A stretch of DNA of 64,000 bases from contig NZ_ANHY01000006.1 of NCBI RefSeq assembly GCF_000315795.1, positions 186,001 through 250,000 of the forward strand. The letters are read 5' to 3'. A program made the translations under genes and the position numbers. Within the stretch, counting starts at the first letter, position 1. Each line of letters begins with the position of its first letter. This stretch comes from Caenispirillum salinarum AK4. Lineage in GTDB: Bacteria > Pseudomonadota > Alphaproteobacteria > Rhodospirillales > Rhodospirillaceae. This document shows, piece by piece, positions 52,500-61,452 of this stretch. The notes under the pieces are model-generated. The model was not told where the DNA came from. It did not search any database and worked only from the letters and a program-made list of their open reading frames with translations.

Positions 52500-54278
52500 A
52501 TGGCAGACGACGACACGGCGCCTTCGTGGCTGCGGCCGGTGCTGAAGCCGTTGCGCCCGGCCTTCCTGGAAGTGCTCACGCTGTCCTTCTTCGCCAACCT
52601 TCTGGCGACGGCGGTGCCCATCTTCACGCTGCAGGTCTACGACCGGGTCGTCTTCCACAACGGCCTGTCGACGCTGCAGGGCCTGGTTGCCGGCATGGTG
52701 CTGGTTCTCGCCTTCGACTTCGTGCTGCGCCAGACCCGGTCGCGCGTGTTGCAGCGGGTGGCGCTGACCATCGACGCCAAGGTCGGCCGCCGTCTGTTCG
52801 ACAAGATCACGGCCCTGCCGCTGCGCACCCTGGAAAGCCGTCGCACCGCCTTCTGGCAGGGCATCTTCCGCGACCTGGATACGGTGCGCAACACGCTGTC
52901 CGGGGCCACGGTGGTGCTGCTGGTGGACCTGCCCTTCGTCGTGCTGTTCGTCGGGCTGGTCTACGTCATCGCCGCGCCCGTGGCCTGGGTGCTGCTGATC
53001 GCCTTCGGCGCCTTCGTTCTGCTGGCGGCGTGGTCGGCGGCGACCATGGCCAAGGCCGCCAAGGCCGAAAAGGACAAGGCCGCCCGCCGCGATCTGCTGG
53101 TGGCTGAGACGATCCAGGGGCGCGCCACCGTCAAGGCGCTGGCCCTGCACCGCCACCTGCGCCCGCGGTGGGAGGACTTGCAGGCCGACACCATCGGCCG
53201 GTCCATCGACCGCGGCCTGCGCAACGACGGCTACGTCAATCTTGCTCATGTCATGACCATGGCAACCACGGTTGCCATGACCACCGTCGGCGCCTTGGCG
53301 ATCATGGAGCAGGAGATGACCATCGGCGCCCTGATCGCCGCAAACATGCTGTCGGGCCGCATGATGGGGCCGATGAACCAGGTGGTGGGCGCGTGGCGCT
53401 CCTATGCCGGTTTTCGCCAGTCGGCAGCGCGGCTGGGCAAGCTGTTCGGTGAAGCCGAGGAGCGCATGACCGCCGCCATCACCCACGACCGCCCGGCCGG
53501 CCGCCTGAGCCTGGACGGAGTGGGCTTCCGTTACCGCAAAGATGGTCAGCCGGTGATCCACGAGGCGCGGGCGGACGTGCCGCCGGGCGGCATCACCTGC
53601 CTGATGGGCCGCAACGGCAGCGGCAAGACGACGCTCGCGAAGCTGCTGACGGGCCTCTACCGGCCGGGCGAGGGCAGGGTGCTGCTCGACGGCGCCGACA
53701 TGGCCCAGTTCTCGCGCGAGGAACTGGCGACCTGGATCGGCTACGTGCCGCAGGAAACGGTGCTGCTGTCGGGCTCCATCCGCGACGCCATCTCCCAGGG
53801 CACCGTGGCCGGCGAGGCCGGTGACGAGGCGATCATCACGGCCGCCAAGCGCGCCTGCGTGCATGACATCATCATGGACATGCCAGACGGCTACGACACC
53901 GACGTGGGCGAGGCCGGCGCTCTGCTGGCCGGCGGCGTACGCCAGCGCATCGCCATCGCGCGGGCGCTGGTCACGGACCCTCCGGTCATCATCATGGACG
54001 AGCCCTCAAGCCACCTCGACACCCAGGCGGAGCAGACCCTGGCGCAGTCGCTGGCGGCGCTGGCGGCCGACCGCAACGTCATCCTGGTCACCCATTCCCC
54101 GGTGCTGCTGAACGCCGCACGCTCCATCATCGTGCTCGAGCGCGGGCGTATCGCTGCCGGCGGCCCCGCCGGGCAGGTGATGACATGGCTGCAGGGACGC
54201 GGCGCGGCGCCGGGGCAGCAGGGCGGGGCGAAAGCGCCCGAAACACGAGAGGCCAAGGCAGACGGGGGTGCGGCATGA
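52500..54278 (+). CDS. Type I secretion ABC transporter (permease-ATPase) with degenerate signature
   Basis: A 592-residue half-transporter fused to an ATPase, as in HlyB/LapB-type exporters but without an N-terminal C39-like domain. Six hydrophobic segments lie between about residues 20 and 310 (EVLTLSFFANLLATAVPIF). The ATPase has Walker A GRNGSGKTTL, the Q-loop YVPQETVLLSG, Walker B VIIMDEPSSHLD and the H-loop VTHSP. The signature motif reads LLAGGVRQR instead of LSGGQRQR, an unusual change of two contact residues. The HlyD-type gene overlaps its stop. No outer-membrane TolC-type gene is nearby. Confidence 0.9.
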   Translation: MADDDTAPSWLRPVLKPLRPAFLEVLTLSFFANLLATAVPIFTLQVYDRVVFHNGLSTLQGLVAGMVLVLAFDFVLRQTRSRVLQRVALTIDAKVGRRLFDKITALPLRTLESRRTAFWQGIFRDLDTVRNTLSGATVVLLVDLPFVVLFVGLVYVIAAPVAWVLLIAFGAFVLLAAWSAATMAKAAKAEKDKAARRDLLVAETIQGRATVKALALHRHLRPRWEDLQADTIGRSIDRGLRNDGYVNLAHVMTMATTVAMTTVGALAIMEQEMTIGALIAANMLSGRMMGPMNQVVGAWRSYAGFRQSAARLGKLFGEAEERMTAAITHDRPAGRLSLDGVGFRYRKDGQPVIHEARADVPPGGITCLMGRNGSGKTTLAKLLTGLYRPGEGRVLLDGADMAQFSREELATWIGYVPQETVLLSGSIRDAISQGTVAGEAGDEAIITAAKRACVHDIIMDMPDGYDTDVGEAGALLAGGVRQRIAIARALVTDPPVIIMDEPSSHLDTQAEQTLAQSLAALAADRNVILVTHSPVLLNAARSIIVLERGRIAAGGPAGQVMTWLQGRGAAPGQQGGAKAPETREAKADGGAA

Positions 54279-55615
54279 AATCCTCCCCGTCACCCGCCAC
54301 CCCGTCACCCGCCGGCCAGCCGGCCGACGGCCCGCTGGACGCCCTGCTGCGCACCCGCAAGGCGCCAGGGTGGCGCGTGGTCGCGGGCCTGATCGCGGCC
54401 TTGCTGGCGGGCGGTGTCGGGTGGTCGGCGCTGGCTCAACTGGACGAGGTCTCCGTCGCCTCGGGCGAAGTGGTGCCGCGCAGCAAGGTGAAGGTCATCC
54501 AGCACCTGGAAGGCGGCATCATCACCGACATCTATGTGCGCGAGGGCGCGGTGGTGAACAGCGGTGATCCGCTTCTGCAGCTCGACCTCGCCCAGACGGC
54601 CATGAACAAGGACGAGTTGCAGGTGCGGCTCGACGGCCTGCTGCTGGAAAAGGCCCGGCAGGAGGCTGAGGCCACGGGCGCCGAACTTTCGCTGCCCGTC
54701 GACGTCGCCGCGCGCAGGCCTGCCATCGCGGCCGGCGAACGCGAGGCGTTCCGCGCGCGGCGCGCCGAATTGGCGGCGCAGGTGGGCGTCCTTGCCGAGC
54801 AGGTGCAACAGCGGCGCCAGGAAATCCGGGAACTGGAGGCGCGCCAGGAAACCCTGCGCAAGTCCGAGACCCTGGCGCGCCAGAAGCTGGCTATGTCGGC
54901 GGAGCTTTTGCGCGACAACCTGACGCCCAAGCTCGATCACCTCAAGCTGCGCTCGGAACTGGAGGACATTCAGGGCGAGCTGTCGGTGCTGAAGGAGATG
55001 CGCCCCCGCGTCGAGGCCGCACTGGCCGAGGCCGAGCAGCGCATGGGCGAGGCGACGCTGCGCTATCGCCGGGAAGCGCGCGAGCAACTGGCCGAAACCG
55101 AAGTCGCCATCGCCCGCACGCGCGAAGTCCTGCGCCAGGCCACCGACCAGGCGCTGCGCACCGAGGTTCGCAGCCCCATCGACGGCGTGGTCAAGAACAT
55201 GCGCTACAGCACGCTCGGCGGAGTGGTGAAAGGCGGCGAGCCGATCATGGACATCGTGCCCACCGGCGACACGCTGGTCATCGAGGCCCGGCTGGACCCG
55301 GTCGACCGCGGCTATGTGCGGGTGGGGCAGCCGGCCACCGTGAAGGTCTCCACCTATGATTACGCCCGCTATGGGGGGCTGGAGGGCGAGGTGACCCTGG
55401 TCGCGCCCGATTCGACGCAGCCGGAGAACGCGCCGCCCTATTTTCGGGTCCTGGTCGAGACCGACAAGGATTACCTGGGCGCGGCGCCCGGCGACCTTGC
55501 CATCACGCCCGGCATGCAGGCCACCGTGGACATCCATACCGGCACGCGATCGGTCCTGGACTATCTCATACGCCCGGTTTTGAAGCTCAAGCACGAGGCC
55601 TTCCGGGAACGGTAG
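54275..55615 (+). CDS. HlyD-family periplasmic adaptor of type I secretion
   Basis: A 446-residue membrane-fusion protein. It has an N-terminal cytoplasmic part, one helix (about residues 41-62, WRVVAGLIAALLAGGVGWSA), a lipoyl part (VVPRSKVKVIQHLEGGIITDIYVREG), a long coiled coil (about 120-300, VGVLAEQVQQRRQEIRELEA) and a second lipoyl half (TEVRSPIDGVVKNM). The HLEGG and SPIDGVV segments are typical of the family. It starts inside the end of the ABC gene (ATGA overlap), so the two form one translation unit. No substrate gene with RTX repeats is next to it. Confidence 0.94.
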   Translation: MKSSPSPATPSPAGQPADGPLDALLRTRKAPGWRVVAGLIAALLAGGVGWSALAQLDEVSVASGEVVPRSKVKVIQHLEGGIITDIYVREGAVVNSGDPLLQLDLAQTAMNKDELQVRLDGLLLEKARQEAEATGAELSLPVDVAARRPAIAAGEREAFRARRAELAAQVGVLAEQVQQRRQEIRELEARQETLRKSETLARQKLAMSAELLRDNLTPKLDHLKLRSELEDIQGELSVLKEMRPRVEAALAEAEQRMGEATLRYRREAREQLAETEVAIARTREVLRQATDQALRTEVRSPIDGVVKNMRYSTLGGVVKGGEPIMDIVPTGDTLVIEARLDPVDRGYVRVGQPATVKVSTYDYARYGGLEGEVTLVAPDSTQPENAPPYFRVLVETDKDYLGAAPGDLAITPGMQATVDIHTGTRSVLDYLIRPVLKLKHEAFRER

Positions 55616-55750
55616 GCGGGAATGCGTCTCCGGGTACCGCAAAATTCTGTCTTTTGGCGTGTCCTTACCCTATAGTGCCTACTCCGAAAGAAGCGGACGC
55701 GTGCCGGGGGAGATCATGTGGGGTGGCGCGCCTGAAGGGGCAGAAGCTAG

Positions 55751-56545
55751 ATGAGTTTCGCGACCATTATCGGTGTCATCGTCGGGTTCGGGCTCTTTGT
55801 CGGGGCCGTCATCCTGTCGACCGACAATTTCATGGTCTTCCTGAACCTGGCCAGTTTCATCATGGTCGTCGGGGGGACGTTTGCGGCGACCTTCACGGCC
55901 TATGAGGCCCGCTATGTGATGCTGTCTCTGAAGGGGCTGGGCTCGGTCATCTTCGTCAGCAAGGTGGGCCGCGCCATCCTGACCAACGAGGTCGGCCGCG
56001 TCATCCGCTGGGGCTACATCATCCAAAAGAACGGGCTTCCGGGCCTGGAAAGCGACGCCGGCAAGATCCGCCACCAGGACCGTTTCATGGGATTTGGCAT
56101 CGACCTCGTGGTGTCAGGCTACACCGGCCAGGAAATCCGCGAGATCCTTGCCACTACCGTGGAGACGACCTTCCAGCGCCACACGGTTCAGTCGGACGTG
56201 CTGCGCGGCATGGCGAGCAACGCGCCGGCCTTCGGCATGATCGGCACGCTGGTGGGCCTGATCATCATGCTGGACAACATGGGCGACGACCCGTCCAAGA
56301 TCGGTCCGGGCATGGCGGTGGCCCTGATTACCACGCTGTACGGCATCCTGTTCGCGCGCCTGATCCTGCTGCCGGCGGCGACCAAGGTGCAGCAGCGCGA
56401 GGAAATCCTGCGCTTCCGCAATTATCTGGTGGCCGAGGGCCTGGCCCTGCTGGCCGAGCGCAAGAGCCCGCGCTACATCCAGGACCGCATGAACGCCTAT
56501 CTCGACCCGGCCATCCACTTCAGCATCGACAAGATGCGGAGGTAA
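55751..56545 (+). CDS. MotA/PomA-like ion-channel stator protein
   Basis: A 264-residue MotA-family protein with four membrane segments (TIIGVIVGFGLFVGAVIL, FMVFLNLASFIMVVGGTF, APAFGMIGTLVGLIIML and LITTLYGILFARLILLP). The proline in NAPAFGMIGT corresponds to the stator's conserved Pro. A cytoplasmic loop connects helices 2 and 3. With the following gene it forms a stator-like pair that uses an ion gradient. It has a separate 135-base leader after the secretion adaptor, so it may not share that transcript. No flagellar genes are present. Confidence 0.92.
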   Translation: MSFATIIGVIVGFGLFVGAVILSTDNFMVFLNLASFIMVVGGTFAATFTAYEARYVMLSLKGLGSVIFVSKVGRAILTNEVGRVIRWGYIIQKNGLPGLESDAGKIRHQDRFMGFGIDLVVSGYTGQEIREILATTVETTFQRHTVQSDVLRGMASNAPAFGMIGTLVGLIIMLDNMGDDPSKIGPGMAVALITTLYGILFARLILLPAATKVQQREEILRFRNYLVAEGLALLAERKSPRYIQDRMNAYLDPAIHFSIDKMRR

Positions 56546-56551
56546 ATCGCC

Positions 56552-57235
56552 ATGATGGGGATCAACAACAACGGCGGCGGCGGCCGCTTCGGCAAGGGCA
56601 AGAACGAGGAAGACGAAAGCTGGATGACCACGTTTGCGGACATGGTCACCCTGCTGCTGGTCTTCTTCATCATGCTGGTCGCGATCTCCAAGGTGGACGT
56701 GGTGCTGTTCGAGCAGGTCCAGGCCGGCGTCGCAAAGGGCATCGGCAACCGCGACGTGGTGCGCCCCATCGAGCTTCTGAAGATCGACGTGCAGGACGCC
56801 GTGCAGGCCATGGAGTTGGAGGACGTGGTCGCCATCGGCACCGACGACCGCGGCCTGACCATCGAATTCGCGTCGTCCGCCTTCTACGAGCCGGGCAGCG
56901 CAGAAATTCGCGAAGAGGCGATCCCGGCGCTCCAGCGCATCGCCGCCACCATCGGGGCGGAACGCTACCGCAGCTTCCAGGTGGAAGTGCAGGGGCACAC
57001 CGACGACACTCCCATCTCCACCGAGAAGTTCCCTTCCAACTGGGAACTGTCGAGCGGGCGGGCCTCGCGCGTGGTGCGATTCTTCGCCGACCAGGGGCTG
57101 ACGCCCGAGCGCATGGAGGCGATCGGCTATGCCGACACGCGGCCCAAGGTGCCCAACCGCGACGCCTACGGCGAACCTCTGCCCATGAACCAGGAGGTCA
57201 ACCGCCGCGTCGTGGTCCGGCTGGAACCGCGCTGA
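56552..57235 (+). CDS. MotB/PomB-like protein with OmpA peptidoglycan-binding domain
   Basis: A 227-residue stator B subunit. It has one N-terminal helix with the ion-binding Asp in WMTTFADMVTLLLVFFIML, a linker, and an OmpA-like domain (about residues 100-227) with VEVQGHTDDTPISTEKFPSN, LSSGRASRVVRF and NRRVVVRLEP. It lies 6 bases after the MotA-like gene, so the two are cotranslated. It would anchor to peptidoglycan. Whether the pair drives a motor, or a secretion-linked or TolQR-like function, is not settled by sequence. Confidence 0.93.
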   Translation: MMGINNNGGGGRFGKGKNEEDESWMTTFADMVTLLLVFFIMLVAISKVDVVLFEQVQAGVAKGIGNRDVVRPIELLKIDVQDAVQAMELEDVVAIGTDDRGLTIEFASSAFYEPGSAEIREEAIPALQRIAATIGAERYRSFQVEVQGHTDDTPISTEKFPSNWELSSGRASRVVRFFADQGLTPERMEAIGYADTRPKVPNRDAYGEPLPMNQEVNRRVVVRLEPR

Positions 57236-57275
57236 CACCGCGACTGGTGGCTTCGGGCTGCCCCGAAGCCAAGTA

Positions 57276-57305
57276 AGGCCGGAGAGTGCTTTCTCCGGCC
57301 TTTTT
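57276..57305 (+). terminator. Terminator after the MotB-like gene
   Basis: AGGCCGGAGA and TCTCCGGCCT pair over 10 bp around GTGCTT, followed by T5. A second hairpin (GGCTTCGGG and CCCGAAGCC, 57250-57270) precedes it. Confidence 0.92.
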
Positions 57306-57326
57306 CAGTGGGTTGAGCAGCGAGGC

Positions 57327-58109
57327 TCAGAGATCGAGTTCACACCACACCGGCGTGTGGTCGCTGGCCTTTTCCTTGCCGCGGGGGCCCTTGTCGATGT
57401 CGCAGGCGGTGACCGCGTCGGCCGCCCGGCCGGACAGCAGCAGATGGTCGATGCGCAGGCCCAGGTCGCGCTGCCATGCCCCGCCCTGGTAGTCCCAGAA
57501 ACTGTAACGGTGCGGTTCCTTGTGGAAGGCGCGGTAGGTGTCCGTCAGGCCGAGCCACAGGAGCGCCCGGAACGCCTCGCGCGTCTCCGGCCGGCACAGG
57601 GCGTCACCGGCCCAGCCCTGGGGGTCGTAAACGTCGTAGTCGGTGGGGCAGACGTTGTAGTCGCCGCCGATGAGCAGCGGCAGGTCAGTGGTGCGCAGAA
57701 GCCCTTCCGCATGGGCGCGCAGGTTCTCCATCCAGCGAAGCTTGTAGGGATACTTTTCCGTGCCCACGGGGTTGCCGTTGGGAACATAGACGCTGGCCAC
57801 GCGAACGCGCCCATCCACCACGGCCTCCACATACCGGGCCTGCTGGTCCTCCGGCTCTCCCGGCAGGCCGCGCACCACCTCGGTCAGCGGGTGGCGCGAC
57901 AGGATGGCGACGCCGTTGTAGCTCTTCTGGCCGCAGATGGCCGTGTGCCTGTAGCCGGCTGCCTGGATCTCCATAAGCGGGAAGGTGTCCTCGACCGTCT
58001 TGATCTCCTGCAGCAGGGCGACGTCGGGCGCCGCCTCGTTCAGCCACTCGACCACGTTGGGCAGGCGGGCCTTGATGGAGTTGACGTTCCACGCGGCGAT
58101 CTTGAGCAT
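57327..58109 (-). CDS. xth: Exodeoxyribonuclease III
   Basis: A 260-residue AP endonuclease of the exonuclease III family, which repairs abasic sites. It starts LKIAAWNVNSIKARLPNVVE, followed by the catalytic Glu in ALLQEIKT, the GGDYNVCPTDYDVYDP loop with Asp and Asn, and the final DHTPVWCELDL with the catalytic Asp-His. AAGGAAG precedes ATG 58109. The length is usual. It is divergent from the DUF922 gene. Confidence 0.95.
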   Translation of the reverse strand: MLKIAAWNVNSIKARLPNVVEWLNEAAPDVALLQEIKTVEDTFPLMEIQAAGYRHTAICGQKSYNGVAILSRHPLTEVVRGLPGEPEDQQARYVEAVVDGRVRVASVYVPNGNPVGTEKYPYKLRWMENLRAHAEGLLRTTDLPLLIGGDYNVCPTDYDVYDPQGWAGDALCRPETREAFRALLWLGLTDTYRAFHKEPHRYSFWDYQGGAWQRDLGLRIDHLLLSGRAADAVTACDIDKGPRGKEKASDHTPVWCELDL

Positions 58110-58253
58110 AGACTTCCTTAACCTCGGCATGAGACCATCGTTGCGTCGGATCGGGGTAGAGCCCTCTCCAAAAGAGGATGCCCCGGCACGGGCGATGAGA
58201 GAGTGCCCGCCAGCCGACGCCACACACAATAGAAGAGAGTGCGAGGGGGTGCC

Positions 58254-58982
58254 ATGCCGTCGTCGGAACGATCTTCCGCCGCCCGGACCGGTCTGCGCGC
58301 CGCAGCGCTTGCCGGCGCTGCTCTGGCGGTGCTGACGGTGGTTCCGGCCCAGGCGCGGGATGCCTCCGTCTGTGCGCAGGATGCCGCGCCGGTCAACGTG
58401 ACGATGGAGGTGGAGCGGGGCAGGGTGGTCGGCGACCTCAGTCTGGACAAGGCGCAACTGACCGCCCGCTTTGCCAGCCGTCACGCCAAGGGCACCGGCG
58501 CACGCATGACCACCGGCAAGTGGGACACGGTGGGTCTGACAGAAAGCAGCCTCGAAATCGTCACGTCCACCAGCACGCTGGTCCGCTCTGCGCGGGGAGG
58601 GGGCTATTGCGCCGACCTCAGGTCCGTGCGGCTGAAGGTGGGCTATCCGGAACTGCGCGTCTACATTCCGCGCGAGTACCCGACCGGCTCCTGTGCCTAC
58701 GATGTCGTGCGCGAGCATGAGCTGGAACACGTGGCGATCACGCGGGCGGTACTTGACGATCATGCTCCCCGCCTGCGGACCGTTGTGGCCGAGGCGGTCC
58801 AGACCATCAACCCGCTTTGGGCTCCGACGCGGGAGGCCGCCAAGGGAGCGGCGGCCAAGCTCCTGCACCGGGCGCTGGAGCCGGCGGTCGTGGCCCTGAA
58901 GGCGGATCACCGGCGCCGCAACAAGGCGATCGACGGCCACGACAACTACGTCCGCCTTCAACGGCGCTGCGACAACTGGTAG
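58254..58982 (+). CDS. DUF922-type putative secreted zinc protease
   Basis: A 242-residue protein with a signal peptide (GLRAAALAGAALAVLTVVPAQA). The C-terminal half has VREHELEHVAITRAVLDDH, an HExxH-like HELEH metal-binding motif with nearby acidic residues, and RVYIPREYPTGSCAYDV. This places it in the DUF922 group of putative metalloproteases, probably periplasmic. GCGAGGGGG lies 5 bases before ATG 58254; a GTG 15 bases earlier is less likely. A terminator follows. Confidence 0.82.
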   Translation: MPSSERSSAARTGLRAAALAGAALAVLTVVPAQARDASVCAQDAAPVNVTMEVERGRVVGDLSLDKAQLTARFASRHAKGTGARMTTGKWDTVGLTESSLEIVTSTSTLVRSARGGGYCADLRSVRLKVGYPELRVYIPREYPTGSCAYDVVREHELEHVAITRAVLDDHAPRLRTVVAEAVQTINPLWAPTREAAKGAAAKLLHRALEPAVVALKADHRRRNKAIDGHDNYVRLQRRCDNW

Positions 58983-59015
58983 GCCCTGCGCCCAAAGCCC
59001 CATTTTCTTTCCCAG

Positions 59016-59043
59016 CCCGCCGCTCTCTCCGGCGGGCCTTTTC
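59016..59043 (+). terminator. Terminator after the DUF922 gene
   Basis: GCCCGCCG and CGGCGGGC form an 8-bp stem with a 7-base loop, then CTTTT. Confidence 0.85.
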
Positions 59044-59378
59044 ATGCACAACGTGTGAAATGAAAGGCCCGCACACTTGCGTTTCCCGCCGTTTCACGCG
59101 CCCCGCGGACCGCCTCGACCCGTGCGCCGGACGACAGCGCTGCAGCCATCGAGCGGATAAATCGTTGTTTTAGTACGAAATCCTATGACGTTTCACGGTT
59201 TCACGGAAGAGAAAGCCAAAACCGGCTCTCGTCGTCTACTAGTAGGCTGGAGGATGGAATGCCTAGGCTTTTGATCCTAGGAATGCTTGTCGTGAAACGC
59301 CACGGACATTCCTGTCACGGCATAGCGAAACGTTACCCGTAGTCTACTAGTAGATTCGGCGGTAACTTCTGCCAGCGC
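59044..59378. repeat. A+T-enriched intergenic region with GTTTCACG repeats and twin palindromes
   Basis: A 335-base region between two convergent genes and without a gene. CGTTTCACG occurs at 59091-59099 and 59189-59197 and inverted at 59291-59299, with a further GTTTCACGG at 59198-59206. The palindrome GTCTACTAGTAG occurs at 59234-59245 and 59342-59353, and two CCTAGG palindromes lie at about 59262-59281. The composition differs visibly from the GC-rich flanks. Function unknown. Confidence 0.6.
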
Positions 59379-60050
59379 CTAATGGGCGCGCAGGCGAGCT
59401 TTCAAGCGGGGCTCCTGTCCCCGGACGCCATTGATGTTCCAGTCGTAGAGCGTATAGCCCCGAGGCCCCGACCGGACGGAGTCGGCGTTGTGCTCGATGA
59501 CCTCGGCGTTGGTGGTCACCCGCAGGAGGCCGCGGCTGTTCAACCCGATCCGCTCGATGGTCTCCGGATCGATCATCTTGATGGCCTGACTGCCGCGGAC
59601 GGAGACGGTGCCAGTCTCAGGGTCCGTTTCCATGCTGATGATTCGCGCGTTCCGGCGGACGAACGTCACCAGTTCCGGCCAGTTGAGTTTGCCGAGGCGA
59701 TTGTACTCCACGGCAAAGCGCGCCGTGCCGGTCGGCTCCACCTTGCTGAAGTTGCTGTCCCGAGCAAGATCCGCCTCCAGGACGTCCATCTTCTCGGGGA
59801 TCTCCGCCTCGGTGACCTTGCCCATGCGCAGGTCCCGCACCAGCGGCAGCCAGATCAGGTCGCCCTCGTAGTAGAGCCCGTACTCGCCGGTCTGCGTGAG
59901 CCGGATTTCCGATTCGAAGCGGTCCGGCAGATAGCACCCCGCCAAAAGCGGCAGCGCCAGGGCGCAGGCCGTGGCGGCGCGGGCGAAGCGGCGGCCGAGC
60001 CGCTTGATGCCGGCGCGGCGCGGCCGGGCGGGCGCGGGCAGGGCGGTCAT
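59379..60050 (-). CDS. Lipoprotein of unknown function
   Basis: A 223-residue lipoprotein. It has a basic N-terminus and the lipobox LLAGCYLPDRFE. The mature part has a beta-rich opening (RLTQTGEYGLYYEGDLIWLP), acidic helices and an ending with GYTLYDWNINGVRGQEPRL. I do not recognise a domain. It would sit in the outer or inner membrane facing the periplasm. The start at 60050 overlaps the mazG stop by 4 bases, so the two are cotranscribed and coupled. Confidence 0.85.
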   Translation of the reverse strand: MTALPAPARPRRAGIKRLGRRFARAATACALALPLLAGCYLPDRFESEIRLTQTGEYGLYYEGDLIWLPLVRDLRMGKVTEAEIPEKMDVLEADLARDSNFSKVEPTGTARFAVEYNRLGKLNWPELVTFVRRNARIISMETDPETGTVSVRGSQAIKMIDPETIERIGLNSRGLLRVTTNAEVIEHNADSVRSGPRGYTLYDWNINGVRGQEPRLKARLRAH

Positions 60051-60904
60051 GGGCGGGCGTCCCTCTTCACCTGGCCCCACAGGGCCTCCATTTCTTCCAG
60101 GTCGGAAGTTTCCGGAGATCTTCCCCGCTTTTCAAGGTGGTCTTCCACGGCCCTGAAGCGCTTTTCGAACTTCGCATTGGCGTGGCGCAGGGCGCTTTCC
60201 GGGTCCACGTCGGCCTTGCGCGCCAGGTTGGCGACGGCAAACAGCAGGTCCCCGATCTCTTCGGCCACGCGGTCCTGGTCGCGCACGGGCGCGTCCAGCT
60301 CCTCGCGCACTTCCTCCAGTTCCTCTTCGATCTTGTCGATCACCTGGACGGCCGCGGGCCAGTCGAAGCCGACACGGCCGACGCGGTTCTGGATCTTGAG
60401 CGCACGGGTCAGGGCGGGCAGGGCGACCGGCAGGCCGTCCAGCACGGAGTGGCGGGCATCCGCCGCAGCGCCTGCACCCTCGCCGGCATCGGCGCGGCGG
60501 GCGGCCTTGGCGGCGCGCTCCTGGGCCTTCTGCTCCTCCCAGGCGACACGCTGGGCCTCGGCATCTTCGGTGACGGCGTCGGCGAACACGTTGGGGTGAC
60601 GGCGGATCATCTTGTGACAGATGGAGCCGACCACGTCATTGAAGGCGAAATGGCCTTCTTCCTCCGCCATGCGGCTGTGAAAGACCACTTGCAGCAGCAG
60701 ATCGCCCAGTTCGTCCTGAAGCTCGTGCATGTCGTCACGCTCGATGGCGTCGGCGACCTCGTAGGCTTCTTCGATGGTGTAGGGAACGATGGTGGCGAAG
60801 GTCTGCTCCAGGTCCCAGGGACAGCCGCCGTCAGGGTCGCGGAGACGCGCCATGATGGCCAGAAGGTCGTCGATGGGACGGGGTCGGGCGTGCTGCTCGG
60901 TCAT
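60047..60904 (-). CDS. mazG: Nucleoside triphosphate pyrophosphohydrolase MazG
   Basis: MazG hydrolyses NTPs and dNTPs to monophosphate and pyrophosphate and helps clear damaged nucleotides. The 285-residue protein has two MazG folds: the first with YTIEEAYEVADAIERDDMHE and ELGDLLLQVVFHS, the second with IEEELEEVREEL and EEIGDLLFAVANLARKADVD. The EExxE metal-binding acids are present in both halves. A GAGGAA site precedes ATG 60904. The coupled downstream gene is a lipoprotein. Confidence 0.95.
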   Translation of the reverse strand: MTEQHARPRPIDDLLAIMARLRDPDGGCPWDLEQTFATIVPYTIEEAYEVADAIERDDMHELQDELGDLLLQVVFHSRMAEEEGHFAFNDVVGSICHKMIRRHPNVFADAVTEDAEAQRVAWEEQKAQERAAKAARRADAGEGAGAAADARHSVLDGLPVALPALTRALKIQNRVGRVGFDWPAAVQVIDKIEEELEEVREELDAPVRDQDRVAEEIGDLLFAVANLARKADVDPESALRHANAKFEKRFRAVEDHLEKRGRSPETSDLEEMEALWGQVKRDARP

Positions 60905-61001
60905 GGTTCCTCGGCGGCTTGCCTGGGACGGTGCGGACGGCGCTTGAGTAGCAGGTTGTGGCCCGCGCTGGCAAGCGGCCGGGCAGGGCGTGCCAAGACC
61001 G

Positions 61002-61331
61002 TCAGCCGCGCGAACCAGAGCCCGAGCGCGGCTTGCGGCCGACCTTGCGCAGGAAGGCTTCCCACTTCGTCTCAGGCCGCCGCTTGCGCCGGGCGCCGCC
61101 GGCCGCTTCGCTCTGGGCGCGGTGCTTGCGGATGATCTGACGCCGCGTGCCGACGACCGCCTGAGCCTCGGGTGTGTCCATGAGGTCACGGCGCTTCAGC
61201 TCCGACAGCAGCACGGCGCTCATCCGCAGCCAATGGTCCCCGAACCGTTGTGCCTGGTCGGGCAGGGGCCGCGGCGCCTCGTCGGCCGCCGTGTCGGGAT
61301 CGTGCGCCGGATCGTCGTCGGACTGGGCCAT
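61002..61331 (-). CDS. Basic C-terminal protein of unknown function
   Basis: A 109-residue soluble protein. It has an acidic N-terminus (AQSDDDPAHDPDTAADEAP), a helical middle part (DHWLRMSAVLLSELKRRDLM, TPEAQAVVGTRRQIIRKHRA) and a basic, disordered C-terminus rich in Lys and Arg. An alternative start 7 codons upstream (61352) has no better site. The basic tail suggests RNA or DNA binding, but no family is recognised. The ORF lies upstream of mazG on the same strand, 97 bases away. Confidence 0.6.
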   Translation of the reverse strand: MAQSDDDPAHDPDTAADEAPRPLPDQAQRFGDHWLRMSAVLLSELKRRDLMDTPEAQAVVGTRRQIIRKHRAQSEAAGGARRKRRPETKWEAFLRKVGRKPRSGSGSRG

Positions 61332-61452
61332 GGGGCGGTTGCCTATGATCATGGTGTAACGGAGCGGTCCACCGTTCGGACTACACCGCCATGCTGTGTG
61401 GGCGCAAGGAGAGACGATGAAAGAGCCCCACACAGTGCGGCACCTAAATGTC

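Noticed and set aside
55616-55750. Sigma-70 promoter before the MotA-like gene (TATAGT near 55670)
   Set aside because: No -35 box at acceptable spacing; reported only as a 135-base leader.
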